In this document: positions 1-8,800 of the stretch, in pieces
How the letters are laid out: each line of letters opens with the position of its first letter
Position numbering within the stretch: position 1 is the first letter of the stretch
Source: an uncultured Spirochaetota bacterium
GTDB lineage: Bacteria > Spirochaetota > Spirochaetia > JAFGXN01
Direction of reading: 5' to 3'
Assembly: GCA_944388995.1 (NCBI GenBank)
Contig: CALXKN010000001.1
Span: forward strand, 372,001-436,000
Length of the DNA stretch: 64,000 nt
Made by a program: the position numbers and the translations under genes
The notes under the pieces: model-generated
Told to the model about the DNA's origin: nothing
What the model saw: the letters and a program-made list of their open reading frames with translations, nothing else
Databases searched by the model: none

Positions 1-226
1 TTCTTCCCGCCGCCATGATACTCTCAACTTTCTTCCGCAAATCTTTAATCTCAGCAGAGGACACGGCTTCGCGCACATCCCGCAGCGATCTTGCCAAAGA
101 GGGCGAAACCTCTTTAACAGAGATAAAATCCATTTGACCCAAACTCAGCAGTTCACGAGTCACCCGATCAAAATATTTTTCCAGGACAACAGCGGAAAGC
201 TGCACCATTTTCGCCGTTCGTATCAT
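1..226 (-). CDS. V-type ATPase subunit I, N-terminal fragment
   Basis: Partial gene running off the left edge; about 75 codons are visible. The start ATG overlaps the stop of subunit C (ATGA). The peptide begins MIRTAKMVQLSAVVLEKYFD and continues with LLSLGQMDFISVKEV, the opening pattern of V/A-ATPase subunit I (the a-subunit homologue): a short basic start, a beta strand, then a helix leading to a 'LG.mdfi.v' strand. Subunit I is the membrane stator subunit holding the ion half-channels; only its cytoplasmic N-terminal part is visible. Position directly after subunits G/H and C in the same operon supports the call. No membrane segments are visible because the gene is cut. Confidence 0.75.
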   Translation of the reverse strand, partial: MIRTAKMVQLSAVVLEKYFDRVTRELLSLGQMDFISVKEVSPSLARSLRDVREAVSSAEIKDLRKKVESIMAAGR

Positions 227-1281
227 AACAGTTCCTTTATGCGTTCTTTTTCCAACCGGTAATATTTTGCGTTCATCAATGTGATGATGCGCCGGATTTC
301 CACCCGTTTGAGGATGAAAAAGGCAATGACGGTTCCGACGGTGAACGGATTGCCGCCGAGCGCTTTCTGCGCCTGTTTTTCTTTCAGGCCGGAAGCGACC
401 GTTTCCACAAACAGCAGCCGGTCAAAGTGGGGCGCCGTCGTCTCGCCGACGCTTCCTCCGTCCGCATCCGGAAAGACCCGTTTCACCAACCCGCCGACGT
501 CTTCTTCAAATCCGTCGGCCAAAAAATCCGCACGGATCGGCAGCCGCCGTCCCCCGGGCAGCAGCTGGGCGCGGATGGAGGCGGAATCGAACTGAAAGTA
601 ATGTTTCAGCCGGACAATGCGGTTTAAATTCTCAATGTCGATTAACAGTCCCGTGTACTCTTTGGCAATGCGTCTGTCAGGCGGCGGCAGTTTTTCAGCG
701 GATTCCTTCATTTGCCGGAAAACGTAAGCGTCGACTGCCGTTTCGACCCCGTACAGGGTCTCCGTATCGGCCGCTTCGCGCAATACCGGCGCCACAACTT
801 TTCCGTAAGGAGTTGAAGAAAGCAGTTCCGCAACAGCTTCCGGAGAATCGGCGTTCAAAACCGGATCAATCGGCAGGGTGTGAACAATCGGTTCGCGGTG
901 AAGGTACGGCGTGTAGCCGTCGATGTTGCGGCGGCGCACCGCGCGGTCAAACCACAGCCGCAGCACATCTTTTAAAATATCGGCTTCGTAACGGAGCGCC
1001 AACGATTCGCAAAAACGGCGGACAGCTCCCTTTGTGTGTTTGAACAGATAGCTGTTGTAAGCGATTTCGTTATCAAGGACTTCCTTTTCACAGGTTTTAA
1101 TGTCGGCCGTTTTGTGATAAACTTCCTGCAAAAAAGCAAAATCGGTATCCTTAAAGGTCATCAGCAGCGTTTCGAGGTCTTTCGCCTCAGCGCATTTCAA
1201 CAGGAATTCGGCATCAAGGATTCGGCTGATTTTTGCCCGCAAATTGGCACTGATGAACGAATACTCGGAAACACGCCCCAT
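223..1281 (-). CDS. V-type ATPase subunit C (AC39/d type)
   Basis: 352 residues, the usual length for the vATP-synt_AC39 family. This subunit is the central-stalk cap that couples the rotor axle to the membrane ring. The sequence is nearly all helical, with the family's N-terminal 'Y.fi.anlRAkis.il' stretch and paired 'LE.L...F..tdF' segments. No transmembrane helices are seen, as expected. The ATG lies four bases after the TAG of the G/H-like gene; the bases CGGAG in that gene's last codons can serve as ribosome binding site. The end overlaps the start of subunit I. Gene order and composition fit an archaeal/spirochaetal V/A-ATPase, in spirochaetes usually an ion-translocating ATPase instead of an F-type enzyme. 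Confidence 0.8.
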   Translation of the reverse strand: MGRVSEYSFISANLRAKISRILDAEFLLKCAEAKDLETLLMTFKDTDFAFLQEVYHKTADIKTCEKEVLDNEIAYNSYLFKHTKGAVRRFCESLALRYEADILKDVLRLWFDRAVRRRNIDGYTPYLHREPIVHTLPIDPVLNADSPEAVAELLSSTPYGKVVAPVLREAADTETLYGVETAVDAYVFRQMKESAEKLPPPDRRIAKEYTGLLIDIENLNRIVRLKHYFQFDSASIRAQLLPGGRRLPIRADFLADGFEEDVGGLVKRVFPDADGGSVGETTAPHFDRLLFVETVASGLKEKQAQKALGGNPFTVGTVIAFFILKRVEIRRIITLMNAKYYRLEKERIKELL

Positions 1282-1285
1282 CGCC

Positions 1286-1606
1286 CTACTCCGTCCGATT
1301 ACCGATCAGAATCCCGAAAACCTTTTCGGCGCAACGGGAAACAATTTCCCCCCGGCGGCCCAACTCCTCGGAAAGCCGTTGTTCCGCTTCCCGCCGGCAC
1401 CTCTCTTCGTCTGCTTTGACTTGATCGGTAAAAGCCTGAATCTCTTCGTTGTATTTTGCCTGCAGCGCTTCGCGGTGCAGTTTGATTTTTTCGCGGTTTT
1501 CGGCTTCCACGCTCAGAAGCAAAGCGGAAGCCCTGTCTTTGGCATTTTGAATTTTCGAATCGGCGTCCTTTTCTTTCTCTATGACTTGATTGAAAATTTC
1601 TTTCAT
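1286..1606 (-). CDS. V-type ATPase peripheral-stalk subunit (G/H-like coiled coil)
   Basis: 106 residues forming almost one continuous charged helix: MKEIFNQVIEKEKDADSKIQ, then heptad-like Ala/Glu/Lys/Arg repeats and a short hydrophobic end (VFGILIGN). This matches the small G/H stalk subunits of V/A-ATPases, which pair with subunit E in the peripheral stalk. It is the first gene of the ATPase operon. No Shine-Dalgarno sequence is seen before the ATG; a TAGAAT box ends six bases upstream, so the operon mRNA may start at this ATG. The family assignment rests on coiled-coil character and context more than on specific residues. Confidence 0.65.
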   Translation of the reverse strand: MKEIFNQVIEKEKDADSKIQNAKDRASALLLSVEAENREKIKLHREALQAKYNEEIQAFTDQVKADEERCRREAEQRLSEELGRRGEIVSRCAEKVFGILIGNRTE

Positions 1607-1612
1607 ATATAT

Positions 1613-1641
1613 ATTCTATGCCGTTATCAAAAAAATGAAAA
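1613..1641 (-). promoter_or_regulatory. Promoter of V-ATPase operon (leaderless geometry)
   Basis: On the minus strand: TTTTCA, 17 bp, TAGAAT, then six bases (ATATAT) and the ATG at 1606. There is no room for a Shine-Dalgarno site. Confidence 0.5.
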
Positions 1642-1675
1642 GAGTTTTCGGAAAAAAAATTCTTCTCCGGAAAAT

Positions 1676-2269
1676 TTATTGCGGAAATTTGAGTTTCATA
1701 AAGTCCGCAATCAAATCAACCGTCGCGTCCACTCCGATTTGGCAGTCGATGCACAAGTCGTAATTTTTATAGTTGCCCCAGGTGTTGGTCGAAAAGTAAT
1801 TGTAATACGAAGCGCGCTCCCTGTCTTTACGGGTTATGTACAATTCCGCCTGAGCCGGATCGGATTCCCGGTACTCTTCACAAACCCGACGAATGCGGAC
1901 GTCTGCCGGCGCATAGAGAAAAAGGTTGACGCAGTCGGGAAAATCTTTCAGGATATAATCGGCGCATCTACCGACAAAAACCGACGAATTTTTTTCGGCG
2001 GCCGCGCGGATGATTTCCGCCTGCGCAATAAACACCTGATCGGCCAGAGTCAGCGACTGTCCCGAAAGAAACAGCGTATACAAAAAATTACTGACTTTTT
2101 TCTGCTCGATTTCCTTGATGTACGACTCGGTCATGCCGGTTTTTTCGGCTGCCAGCGAAATCAAATCGCTGTCATAATAATCAAAACCCAGCCGGTCGGC
2201 CAATTTTTTGGCAATCAACCGTCCGCCGCAACCGTATTCGCGGGCAATGGTGATAATTTTGTTTCCCAT
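1676..2269 (-). CDS. Cytidylate kinase-like P-loop protein
   Basis: 197 residues. The N-terminus GNKIITIAREYGCGGRLIAK is the diagnostic opening of the cytidylate kinase-like family (Cytidylate_kin2), in which the P-loop is the atypical 'REYGsGG..ia..LA'. The 'YYDSDLI' and 'FVGRCADYIL' segments also match. The substrate is not established for this family; nucleotide phosphorylation is an inference. The start is well set: GGAAGGAG lies 7 bases before the ATG. It follows the WecA-like gene by 26 bases on the same strand and is probably co-transcribed with it. A C/A-rich gap of about 70 bases separates it from the V-ATPase operon. Confidence 0.75.
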   Translation of the reverse strand: MGNKIITIAREYGCGGRLIAKKLADRLGFDYYDSDLISLAAEKTGMTESYIKEIEQKKVSNFLYTLFLSGQSLTLADQVFIAQAEIIRAAAEKNSSVFVGRCADYILKDFPDCVNLFLYAPADVRIRRVCEEYRESDPAQAELYITRKDRERASYYNYFSTNTWGNYKNYDLCIDCQIGVDATVDLIADFMKLKFPQ

Positions 2270-2295
2270 CTGTCACTCCTTCCGAACTGCTTCGG

Positions 2296-3447
2296 CTATT
2301 TCGACTCGCTTTGTTCCTTTTGCGCCGCCTTAATCTGCTGCTGCCGCTTCAGTTCGTAAAAACGCTGCGCTTCGGGATCGTTTTTGAAGTATTTTTTAAA
2401 GTCATATGACAAAGCCAGAAAAAAAATCCCCACTGCGCCCCAAACGCAGACAATCAGCATCAACGACCAGTCGGTCTGATACAATGACCACAGCAACGTA
2501 ACGCCGCAAAGACAGGCGCAAATCAAATAAACGATCGTCAGCACCTGCAAAGTTGACAATCCCAAATTCAGCATTTTGTGATGCGTATGCTCCTTATCGG
2601 GTGTAAAAAACGAAACCCTGTAGAAAACCATCCGGCGGATCATTGAAGAAAACGTGTCAAATATCGGAATGATGCAGACGGTAACGGCCAAATAAAGCGT
2701 CACCGAGTCATACTGCGGGTTATTGGCCAACGGAACAACCGCCAGCGTCAGCCCGACAACGTAGCTGCCGGCGTCCCCCATAAAAATCTTCGCCGGCGGA
2801 AAATTGAAAATCAGAAACGCCAAGAGCGAACCGAACAACGTAAACGCCAGAACCGACAGAGCGATATCGTTCAGCACAAGCGAATACAATCCGACGCTGA
2901 CCAGACCGAAACACGACAAACCGCCGGCCAAACCGTCCATGCCGTCAATCAGATTGATGGCATTGCTGACGCCGACAATCCAAATAAATGTCAGCGGATA
3001 AGAAAAAAGCCCCAAAGGCAGCGTGTACTGCGCAAACGGAATGTAAATTTCCTTAAAGCGGAAGCCGGCGGCAATGAGAATCACCGTCAGCAGCGCCTGA
3101 ATCCCGAACTTCAGTTTGGCGCTCAGGTTCAGATAATCATCGCAAATACCGACGACAAAAATTCCGGCGATAGCGGTTACCAGCGCGGCAAATTTGACGG
3201 CGTTCAGTCCCATTTCGATTCCGACGTGGCTTGACGACGCAAAAAAGACGGAGATCCCGATGATAAACGAAATAAAAACGCCGACTCCGCCGATACGCGG
3301 CGTCGGACTGATATGAATTTTCCGTTCGTTTGTGGAGTCATACCACTGATATTTCTTTGCCAGCGCAATCAGAACCGGCGTAATGATAATATTCGAAAGA
3401 AACGCGGAACCGACGGAAATCAAAAACAGTGTGATATAAAATTCCAT
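2296..3447 (-). CDS. WecA/TagO-like undecaprenyl-phosphate sugar-1-phosphate transferase
   Basis: 383 residues from the chosen ATG at 3447, a polytopic membrane protein of the Glycos_transf_4 family with roughly ten or eleven hydrophobic segments. Family signatures are clear: PRIGG after the first loop, the paired aspartates in GICDDYLNL, NAINLIDGMDGLAGG, KIFMGDAGS, and the HTHH-type loop in DKEHTHHKML. The DGMDGLA and HTHH motifs favour a WecA/TagO-type UDP-N-acetylhexosamine substrate over MraY. It would start lipid-linked assembly of a surface or secondary wall polymer at the inner membrane; the GT26 gene near 30.4 kb could act in the same kind of pathway. An in-frame TTG at 3474 is an alternative start; 3447 was preferred because the first membrane helix begins right there. 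Confidence 0.85.
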   Translation of the reverse strand: MEFYITLFLISVGSAFLSNIIITPVLIALAKKYQWYDSTNERKIHISPTPRIGGVGVFISFIIGISVFFASSSHVGIEMGLNAVKFAALVTAIAGIFVVGICDDYLNLSAKLKFGIQALLTVILIAAGFRFKEIYIPFAQYTLPLGLFSYPLTFIWIVGVSNAINLIDGMDGLAGGLSCFGLVSVGLYSLVLNDIALSVLAFTLFGSLLAFLIFNFPPAKIFMGDAGSYVVGLTLAVVPLANNPQYDSVTLYLAVTVCIIPIFDTFSSMIRRMVFYRVSFFTPDKEHTHHKMLNLGLSTLQVLTIVYLICACLCGVTLLWSLYQTDWSLMLIVCVWGAVGIFFLALSYDFKKYFKNDPEAQRFYELKRQQQIKAAQKEQSESK

Positions 3448-3478
3448 AAATTCAGACCGGAATTTCCCCGGCAATTTT

Positions 3479-3507
3479 ATTGTATATTAAAATAAAACTA
3501 TGGTCAA
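3479..3507 (-). promoter_or_regulatory. Promoter of WecA-like gene
   Basis: Minus strand TTGACC (3507-3502), 17 bp, TACAAT (3484-3479). Its -35 hexamer overlaps the -35 hexamer of the divergent metK promoter. Confidence 0.5.
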
Positions 3508-3529
3508 ATATTTATTTTTGGTTTATTAT
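3501..3529 (+). promoter_or_regulatory. Candidate metK promoter
   Basis: TGGTCA (3501-3506), 17 bp, TATTAT (3524-3529). It would give a leader of about 50 bases holding a hairpin and a Shine-Dalgarno site. Confidence 0.4.
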
Positions 3530-3548
3530 ATTGACAGTGAATCGACCG

Positions 3549-3570
3549 GTCAAACCGTTTTTCGGTTGAC
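3549..3570 (+). other. Hairpin in metK leader
   Basis: GTCAAACCG (3549-3557), loop TTTTT, CGGTTGAC (3563-3570), a stem with one bulged A. An overlapping palindrome GACCGGTC (3544-3551) would compete with it. There is no T-tract, so it is not an obvious terminator. No recognised SAM riboswitch consensus was seen. Confidence 0.35.
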
Positions 3571-3588
3571 AAAACAAGGAAGGTATTT

Positions 3589-4758
3589 ATGAAGAACCGT
3601 TATTTGTTTACCTCGGAATCGGTCAGTGAAGGACACCCCGACAAAGTGGCGGATTTCATCTCCGATTCGATTTTGGACGCCTGCCTGGAAGCGGATCCGC
3701 AGTGCCGGACCGCCTGCGAAACGTTTACGACGACCGATTTCGTTCTGACGGGCGGAGAAATCAGCCTCTCTCCGGAAAAATTCGAAGCTCTTCCTGTCGA
3801 AAAAATCGTCCGCGAAGCCGTCGCTTCCATCGGTTATAATAAAGAAGAATACAAATTCAATGCCGCTACATTTCAATGGGAAAACCGGATTCACAGCCAG
3901 TCGCCCGACATTGCGCAGGGCGTAACGGGAACCGGTTTGTTCAAGGCTCAGGGCGCCGGAGATCAGGGCATGATGTTCGGTTTTGCCTGCAACGAAACAC
4001 CGGAACTGATGCCCGCTCCGCTTCAGTTTTCACACACGATCCTGAAACGGGCGTCGGCATTGCGGAAAGAAGGTTCGATTCGTTGGCTGCGGCCCGATTC
4101 GAAAAGTCAGGTTTCAATTCTTTATGAAAACCATAAACCGATTGCCGTCGATACCGTTATCGTTTCGCATCAGCATGACGAAGACGTTTCTTACGCCGAA
4201 ATTGAACGGACGATTATCAATGAAATCATCAAACCGGTTTTGGAACCGACGGGGCTTCTGACAAAAGAAACGAAGTATCTGATTAATCCGACCGGAAAAT
4301 TCGTCATCGGCGGTCCTCACGGCGATTCGGGACTGACCGGACGCAAACTCATCGTCGACACCTACGGCGGAATGGGAAGACACGGCGGCGGTTCTTTCTC
4401 CGGAAAAGACCCCAGCAAGGTTGACCGGTCGGCCGCGTATATGGCGCGCTACATTGCGAAAAATATCGTCGCCTCGGGCGTCTGCGAACGGTGCGAACTG
4501 CAGCTGGCCTACGCCATCGGTTACCCGCAGCCGGTTTCGGTGATGGTCGATACTTTCGGAACTTCAGCAACGGATGAAACGAAGCTGACAGCGTTGGTTC
4601 AGGATATGTTCGATCTCTCGCCGGCCGGAATCATCAAAACGCTGGATTTACGGCGGCCGATTTACAAACAGACGACGTTTTACGGACACTTCGGAAAACC
4701 GGGGCTTCCCTGGGAAAAAACCGATAAAGCCGAAGAAATCGCCCGCGCTCTTTCGTAA
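3589..4758 (+). CDS. metK: S-adenosylmethionine synthetase
   Basis: 389 residues, the usual bacterial length. It makes S-adenosylmethionine from methionine and ATP in the cytoplasm. Recognisable blocks: the N-terminal FTSESVSEGHPDKVAD with the ATP-binding His-Pro-Asp, the signature GAGDQGMMFGFA, and the Gly-rich phosphate-binding GGGSFSGKDPSKVDRSAAY. The C-terminus has the DLRRPIYKQTTFYGHFG block. AAGGAAGG precedes the ATG. It is divergent from the WecA-like gene, and the next gene downstream has its own promoter. Confidence 0.97.
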   Translation: MKNRYLFTSESVSEGHPDKVADFISDSILDACLEADPQCRTACETFTTTDFVLTGGEISLSPEKFEALPVEKIVREAVASIGYNKEEYKFNAATFQWENRIHSQSPDIAQGVTGTGLFKAQGAGDQGMMFGFACNETPELMPAPLQFSHTILKRASALRKEGSIRWLRPDSKSQVSILYENHKPIAVDTVIVSHQHDEDVSYAEIERTIINEIIKPVLEPTGLLTKETKYLINPTGKFVIGGPHGDSGLTGRKLIVDTYGGMGRHGGGSFSGKDPSKVDRSAAYMARYIAKNIVASGVCERCELQLAYAIGYPQPVSVMVDTFGTSATDETKLTALVQDMFDLSPAGIIKTLDLRRPIYKQTTFYGHFGKPGLPWEKTDKAEEIARALS

Positions 4759-4782
4759 AATTTCCGCTCCGCCGAAAAAAAC

Positions 4783-4811
4783 TTGCTTTCCTCTTTTTGA
4801 AGCGTTAAAAT
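4783..4811 (+). promoter_or_regulatory. Promoter of MBL/beta-CASP gene
   Basis: TTGCTT, 17 bp, TAAAAT, followed by a short leader containing AAGGAGG before the ATG at 4828. This is a conventional promoter with Shine-Dalgarno site, useful as a contrast to the leaderless ones. Confidence 0.5.
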
Positions 4812-4827
4812 TCAAAAGGAGGACGTC

Positions 4828-6240
4828 ATGAGCGTTACATTTTACTCGTTGGGAGCTGTTGAAGAGGTCACCGGTTCCAAACACATTCTGGAAGTCGACG
4901 GACGGTCTTACCTGATTGACTGCGGGGCTTTCCAAGGCAAACGCGCCGTTGCCGACAAAAAAAACCGGGATTTGAAAATTCCTCCCGAAAAAATCGAGGC
5001 GGTCGTACTGACGCACGCGCACTACGACCACTGCGGACTTCTGCCGTATCTTGTCAAAAAAGGGTACAAAGGCAATATTTACGCCACCCCGGCCACACGG
5101 AGCCTTGCCAACCTCATTATGATGGACAGCGCGCATATTCAGGCGCGCGACGCGGAATTTTTGCGGAAAAAAGCGGAGACGCGCGGCGAAGAATTCGACT
5201 GGCAGCCGCTGTTCACCGAAGCGGACGTAACAGCCGCCTCCAATCAGACCGTCGGAATTTCCTATCACCGCCCGATTACCATCGGACCCGACGTAAAAAT
5301 CGAATTTTTCGATGCCGGGCACATTCTCGGCTCTGCGATGGTTCTCTTCACAATTTACGAAGGCAAGGAAAACGAGGTGCGCATCCTCTTTTCCGGCGAC
5401 TTGGGACGGAAAAACAAACCGATTATCCGCGACCCCGATCCGATGCCGGCGGCCGATTACCTTGTTTTGGAAAGCACTTACGGAAACCGCCTTCATGAAA
5501 GCAACGACGAGGCGCTGGCTCTTCTCGGAAAAGCGGTAACGCGCATTGTTCAAACTCGCGGTAAAATCATCATTCCTGCGTTTGCTGTCGAACGCACTCA
5601 GGAACTGATTTACTATTTTCACCTTCTGCAGGATGCGGGAGCCGTTCCCGAAATTCCGATTTACGTTGATTCCCCGATGGCGGTGAACGCAACCTCCATT
5701 TTTCAGGTTCATCCCGAATGCTACGACACGGAAACCTACGACGCCTTTCTGAAACATCACAAAAATCCGTTCGGATTCAACGCGCTGACATTTGTCACCA
5801 ACGTTGAAGATTCCAAGCGGCTCAACGAAAAAGAAGGCCCGATGATTATCATCAGCGCCGACGGAATGTGTGAAGCCGGCCGCATCCTTCACCATTTAGC
5901 CAACAACATCAGCCGCAAAGAAAACACGGTTCTCATTGTCGGGTACATGGCCGCAAACACTCTCGGCCGCCGCATCAAAAACCGCGCGGAAGAGGTCAAA
6001 ATTTTCGGGGAAGTTTATCCCGTCCGCGCCGACGTCGAGGAAATCAATGCGTTCAGCGCCCATGCCGACTACCGGGAAATCATCGGATGGCTGAACGAAG
6101 GCGACGACTCCCGGACAAAAGGTATTTTTCTGGTTCACGGCGAACCCGACGCGCAGGAAGCGCTGCAAAAACGGCTGCTCAACGAAGGCTGGCCGTCGGT
6201 GGAGACCGTTAAAGCCGACCGCGTTTACCGTCTCCGGTAA
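4828..6240 (+). CDS. MBL-fold/beta-CASP RNA-processing exonuclease-like protein
   Basis: 470 residues with the order metallo-beta-lactamase core, beta-CASP insertion, RMMBL tail. The metal-binding motif HAHYDHCGLLP lies near residue 65; further metal ligands are in FDAGHILGSAMV and LFSGDLGRKN. beta-CASP features are LESTYGNRLHE, PAFAVERTQELIYY and IISADGMCEAGRILHHL; the RMMBL ending is INAFSAHADYREI and LVHGEPDAQ. Proteins of this set (YSH1/CPSF-73-like) process or degrade RNA in the cytoplasm; the exact substrate here is unknown. A strong AAGGAGG site sits before the ATG. Confidence 0.88.
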   Translation: MSVTFYSLGAVEEVTGSKHILEVDGRSYLIDCGAFQGKRAVADKKNRDLKIPPEKIEAVVLTHAHYDHCGLLPYLVKKGYKGNIYATPATRSLANLIMMDSAHIQARDAEFLRKKAETRGEEFDWQPLFTEADVTAASNQTVGISYHRPITIGPDVKIEFFDAGHILGSAMVLFTIYEGKENEVRILFSGDLGRKNKPIIRDPDPMPAADYLVLESTYGNRLHESNDEALALLGKAVTRIVQTRGKIIIPAFAVERTQELIYYFHLLQDAGAVPEIPIYVDSPMAVNATSIFQVHPECYDTETYDAFLKHHKNPFGFNALTFVTNVEDSKRLNEKEGPMIIISADGMCEAGRILHHLANNISRKENTVLIVGYMAANTLGRRIKNRAEEVKIFGEVYPVRADVEEINAFSAHADYREIIGWLNEGDDSRTKGIFLVHGEPDAQEALQKRLLNEGWPSVETVKADRVYRLR

Positions 6241-6244
6241 CGGG

Positions 6245-6273
6245 TTGAAAAGGCAGCCGTTTTCCGCTATTAT
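6245..6273 (+). promoter_or_regulatory. leuS promoter, leaderless geometry
   Basis: TTGAAA (6245-6250), exactly 17 bp, TATTAT (6268-6273), six bases, ATG at 6280. No Shine-Dalgarno sequence is present. Confidence 0.65.
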
Positions 6274-6279
6274 AAAACC

Positions 6280-8790
6280 ATGAGTAAATACGACTTCTCT
6301 TCCATCGAAAAAAAATGGCAGAAATTCTGGGATGAAAATCAGACATTCCGCGTCACCGAAGACGAATCTTTTCCGAAAGAAAAGCGGCGCTACGTTTTGG
6401 ATATGTTTCCGTACCCTTCCGGAGCGGGACTGCACGTCGGTCATCCCGAAGGCTACACTGCGACCGACATTTACTGCCGTTATCTTCGGATGAACGGATT
6501 CAACGTCCTCCATCCGATGGGATTCGATTCATTCGGACTGCCGGCGGAAAATTACGCCATTAAAACCGGAACCCATCCGAAAGTGACAACGGAAGCCAAC
6601 ATTGAACGGTTCCGAACCCAAATCAAACAGCTCGGCTTCTGCTACGATTGGTCGCGGGAAATTTCGACCCATGAAGAGGAGTATTACCGCTGGACGCAGT
6701 GGCTCTTTCTCAAACTGTTTGAAAAAGGACTGGCATATGAATCCGATATGCCGATTAACTGGTGCCCCGACTGCAAAACCGGTCTGGCAAACGAAGAAGT
6801 CAAAGACGGCTTTTGCGAGCGATGCGGCGCCCGAGTAACCAGAAAAAATCTGCGGCAGTGGGTTTTGAAAATCACCGCTTATGCCGAACAGCTCCTGTCC
6901 GGACTGGAAAATTTGGATTGGCCCGAGTCGGTAAAAACGATGCAGCGCAACTGGATCGGACGCTCGCAGGGCGCAAACGTCCGCTTCGAATTGGCGCAGG
7001 GCGGCGGATTTCTTGAAGTTTACACAACCCGGCCCGATACGCTTTTCGGCGCCACTTACATGGTGATTGCGCCCGAACACCCGTTAGTCGACGCCTTAAC
7101 GACACCGCCGCAAAAGACCGCGGTCGACGAATACCGGCGGAAGGCCGCCTTAAAGTCCGACTTGGAGCGCACCGATTTGGCAAAGGACAAAACCGGTGTG
7201 TTTACGGGTTCGTACGCTGTCAATCCCGTCAACGGTAAAGAAATTCCGATTTGGATTTCCGACTATATTTTAATTTCCTACGGAACGGGCGCCATCATGG
7301 CGGTTCCGGCACACGATCAGCGCGACTGGGAGTTTGCAAAAAAATTCGATTTGCCGATGATTCAGGTACTCGAAGGCGGCGACATTGAAAAAGAAGCGTT
7401 TACGGAAGATGGAATTCACATCAACTCCGAGTTTCTCAACGGACTCGACAAACCGACTGCCATTGAAAAAATTATCGAATTCCTTGAAAAAAAAGGAGTC
7501 GGAGAGCGGACTGTCAACTACAAACTGCGCGATTGGATTTTTTCACGGCAGCGCTACTGGGGAGAACCGATACCTCTGATTCACTGTCCGCATTGCGGAA
7601 CAGTCGCTGTTCCCGAAAATCAATTACCGCTCCGACTGCCGCAAGTGCAACGCTACGAACCGACTGGAACAGGAGAATCGCCGTTAGCAGCTATCGACGA
7701 ATGGGTCAACACCGTCTGTCCGAAATGCGGAAGCGCCGCTAAACGGGAAACCAATACTATGCCGCAATGGGCCGGTTCCTGCTGGTACTATCTGCGTTAC
7801 ATCGATCCGCACAACAGCAAGGCCTTTGTCGATCCCAAAAAAGAAGCATACTGGATGCCGGTTGATCTTTACGTCGGCGGAGCTGAGCACGCTGTACTGC
7901 ACCTGCTTTATTCTCGATTCTGGCACAAAGTTTTTTACGACCTCGGTCTGGTCAAAGATTCCGAACCGTTTAAACGTTTAATCAATCAAGGAATGATTAC
8001 ATCGTTTGCCTATCAGCGTAAAAATAAAACATTGGTCGCAGCCGATTGTGTTGAAGAAATTGCTCCCGATACTTACATCGAAAAAGGCACGGGCGAAAAA
8101 CTGGAAAAAGTCATCGCTAAAATGTCGAAATCGCTGAAAAACGTCATTAATCCCGACGACATCATCCGCGACTACGGCGCCGATTCCATGCGGCTTTACG
8201 AAATGTTTATGGGACCGCTCTCCGTTTCCAAGCCGTGGCAAACCGAAGGACTGGCCGGCGTCCACCGTTTCCTCGAACGCATTTGGCGCATTGCCGAAAA
8301 ACCGCTTACCGACGCCGTTCCGACAACCGGACAGCTGAAAATCCTCAATAAAACCGTTAAGAAAGTCAAAACCGACACGGAAAATCTCGATTTTAACACG
8401 GCGATTGCGCAGATGATGATTTTCATCAACGCCCTCACGGGGGAAGAAACCGTTCCGCGGGCCATCTGGGAGCCGTTTGTACTGATTCTGGCGCCGTATG
8501 CGCCGCATTTGGCGGAAGAGCTGTGGGAGCGGCTCGGCGGAAAACCTTCGGTAGCCGATCAACCCTATCCGCCGTTTGACGACGCTTATACGGTGGACAG
8601 CGAAGTGACGCTGGTTGTCCAAATCAACGGAAAAGTCCGCAGCAAGCTTACCGTTCCCCGCGATCTGAGCGAAGATGAAATGAAGAAAACGCTCGCCGCT
8701 GACCCGAAAATCCGTTCGCTGACAGAAGGAAAAACCGTCGTCAAAACGGTTTATGTTCCCAACCGCATTGTCAACTTGATTCTGAAATAG
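6280..8790 (+). CDS. leuS: Leucyl-tRNA synthetase
   Basis: 836 residues, class Ia synthetase of bacterial type. The HIGH-type motif is in [18 protein letters not shown] (about residue 47); a zinc-binding pair of CxxC knuckles follows (CPDC and CERC near residue 165-180), then the CP1 editing domain with [14 protein letters not shown]. The catalytic domain resumes around [18 protein letters not shown], and [14 protein letters not shown] is the KMSKS loop. The anticodon-binding and C-terminal domains are complete. It charges tRNA-Leu. The start is fixed by length and by the promoter ending six bases before it; the mRNA is predicted to be leaderless. The downstream lipoprotein gene follows after 10 bases with its own Shine-Dalgarno site, so the two are probably co-transcribed. 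Confidence 0.97.
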   Translation: MSKYDFSSIEKKWQKFWDENQTFRVTEDESFPKEKRRYVLDMFPYPSGAGLHVGHPEGYTATDIYCRYLRMNGFNVLHPMGFDSFGLPAENYAIKTGTHPKVTTEANIERFRTQIKQLGFCYDWSREISTHEEEYYRWTQWLFLKLFEKGLAYESDMPINWCPDCKTGLANEEVKDGFCERCGARVTRKNLRQWVLKITAYAEQLLSGLENLDWPESVKTMQRNWIGRSQGANVRFELAQGGGFLEVYTTRPDTLFGATYMVIAPEHPLVDALTTPPQKTAVDEYRRKAALKSDLERTDLAKDKTGVFTGSYAVNPVNGKEIPIWISDYILISYGTGAIMAVPAHDQRDWEFAKKFDLPMIQVLEGGDIEKEAFTEDGIHINSEFLNGLDKPTAIEKIIEFLEKKGVGERTVNYKLRDWIFSRQRYWGEPIPLIHCPHCGTVAVPENQLPLRLPQVQRYEPTGTGESPLAAIDEWVNTVCPKCGSAAKRETNTMPQWAGSCWYYLRYIDPHNSKAFVDPKKEAYWMPVDLYVGGAEHAVLHLLYSRFWHKVFYDLGLVKDSEPFKRLINQGMITSFAYQRKNKTLVAADCVEEIAPDTYIEKGTGEKLEKVIAKMSKSLKNVINPDDIIRDYGADSMRLYEMFMGPLSVSKPWQTEGLAGVHRFLERIWRIAEKPLTDAVPTTGQLKILNKTVKKVKTDTENLDFNTAIAQMMIFINALTGEETVPRAIWEPFVLILAPYAPHLAEELWERLGGKPSVADQPYPPFDDAYTVDSEVTLVVQINGKVRSKLTVPRDLSEDEMKKTLAADPKIRSLTEGKTVVKTVYVPNRIVNLILK

Positions 8791-8800
8791 GAGGCAGTCA

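Noticed and set aside
3531-3588. SAM riboswitch upstream of metK
   Set aside because: The leader is too short and lacks the core of the SAM-I/II/III classes as far as can be judged by eye; only a small hairpin is seen.
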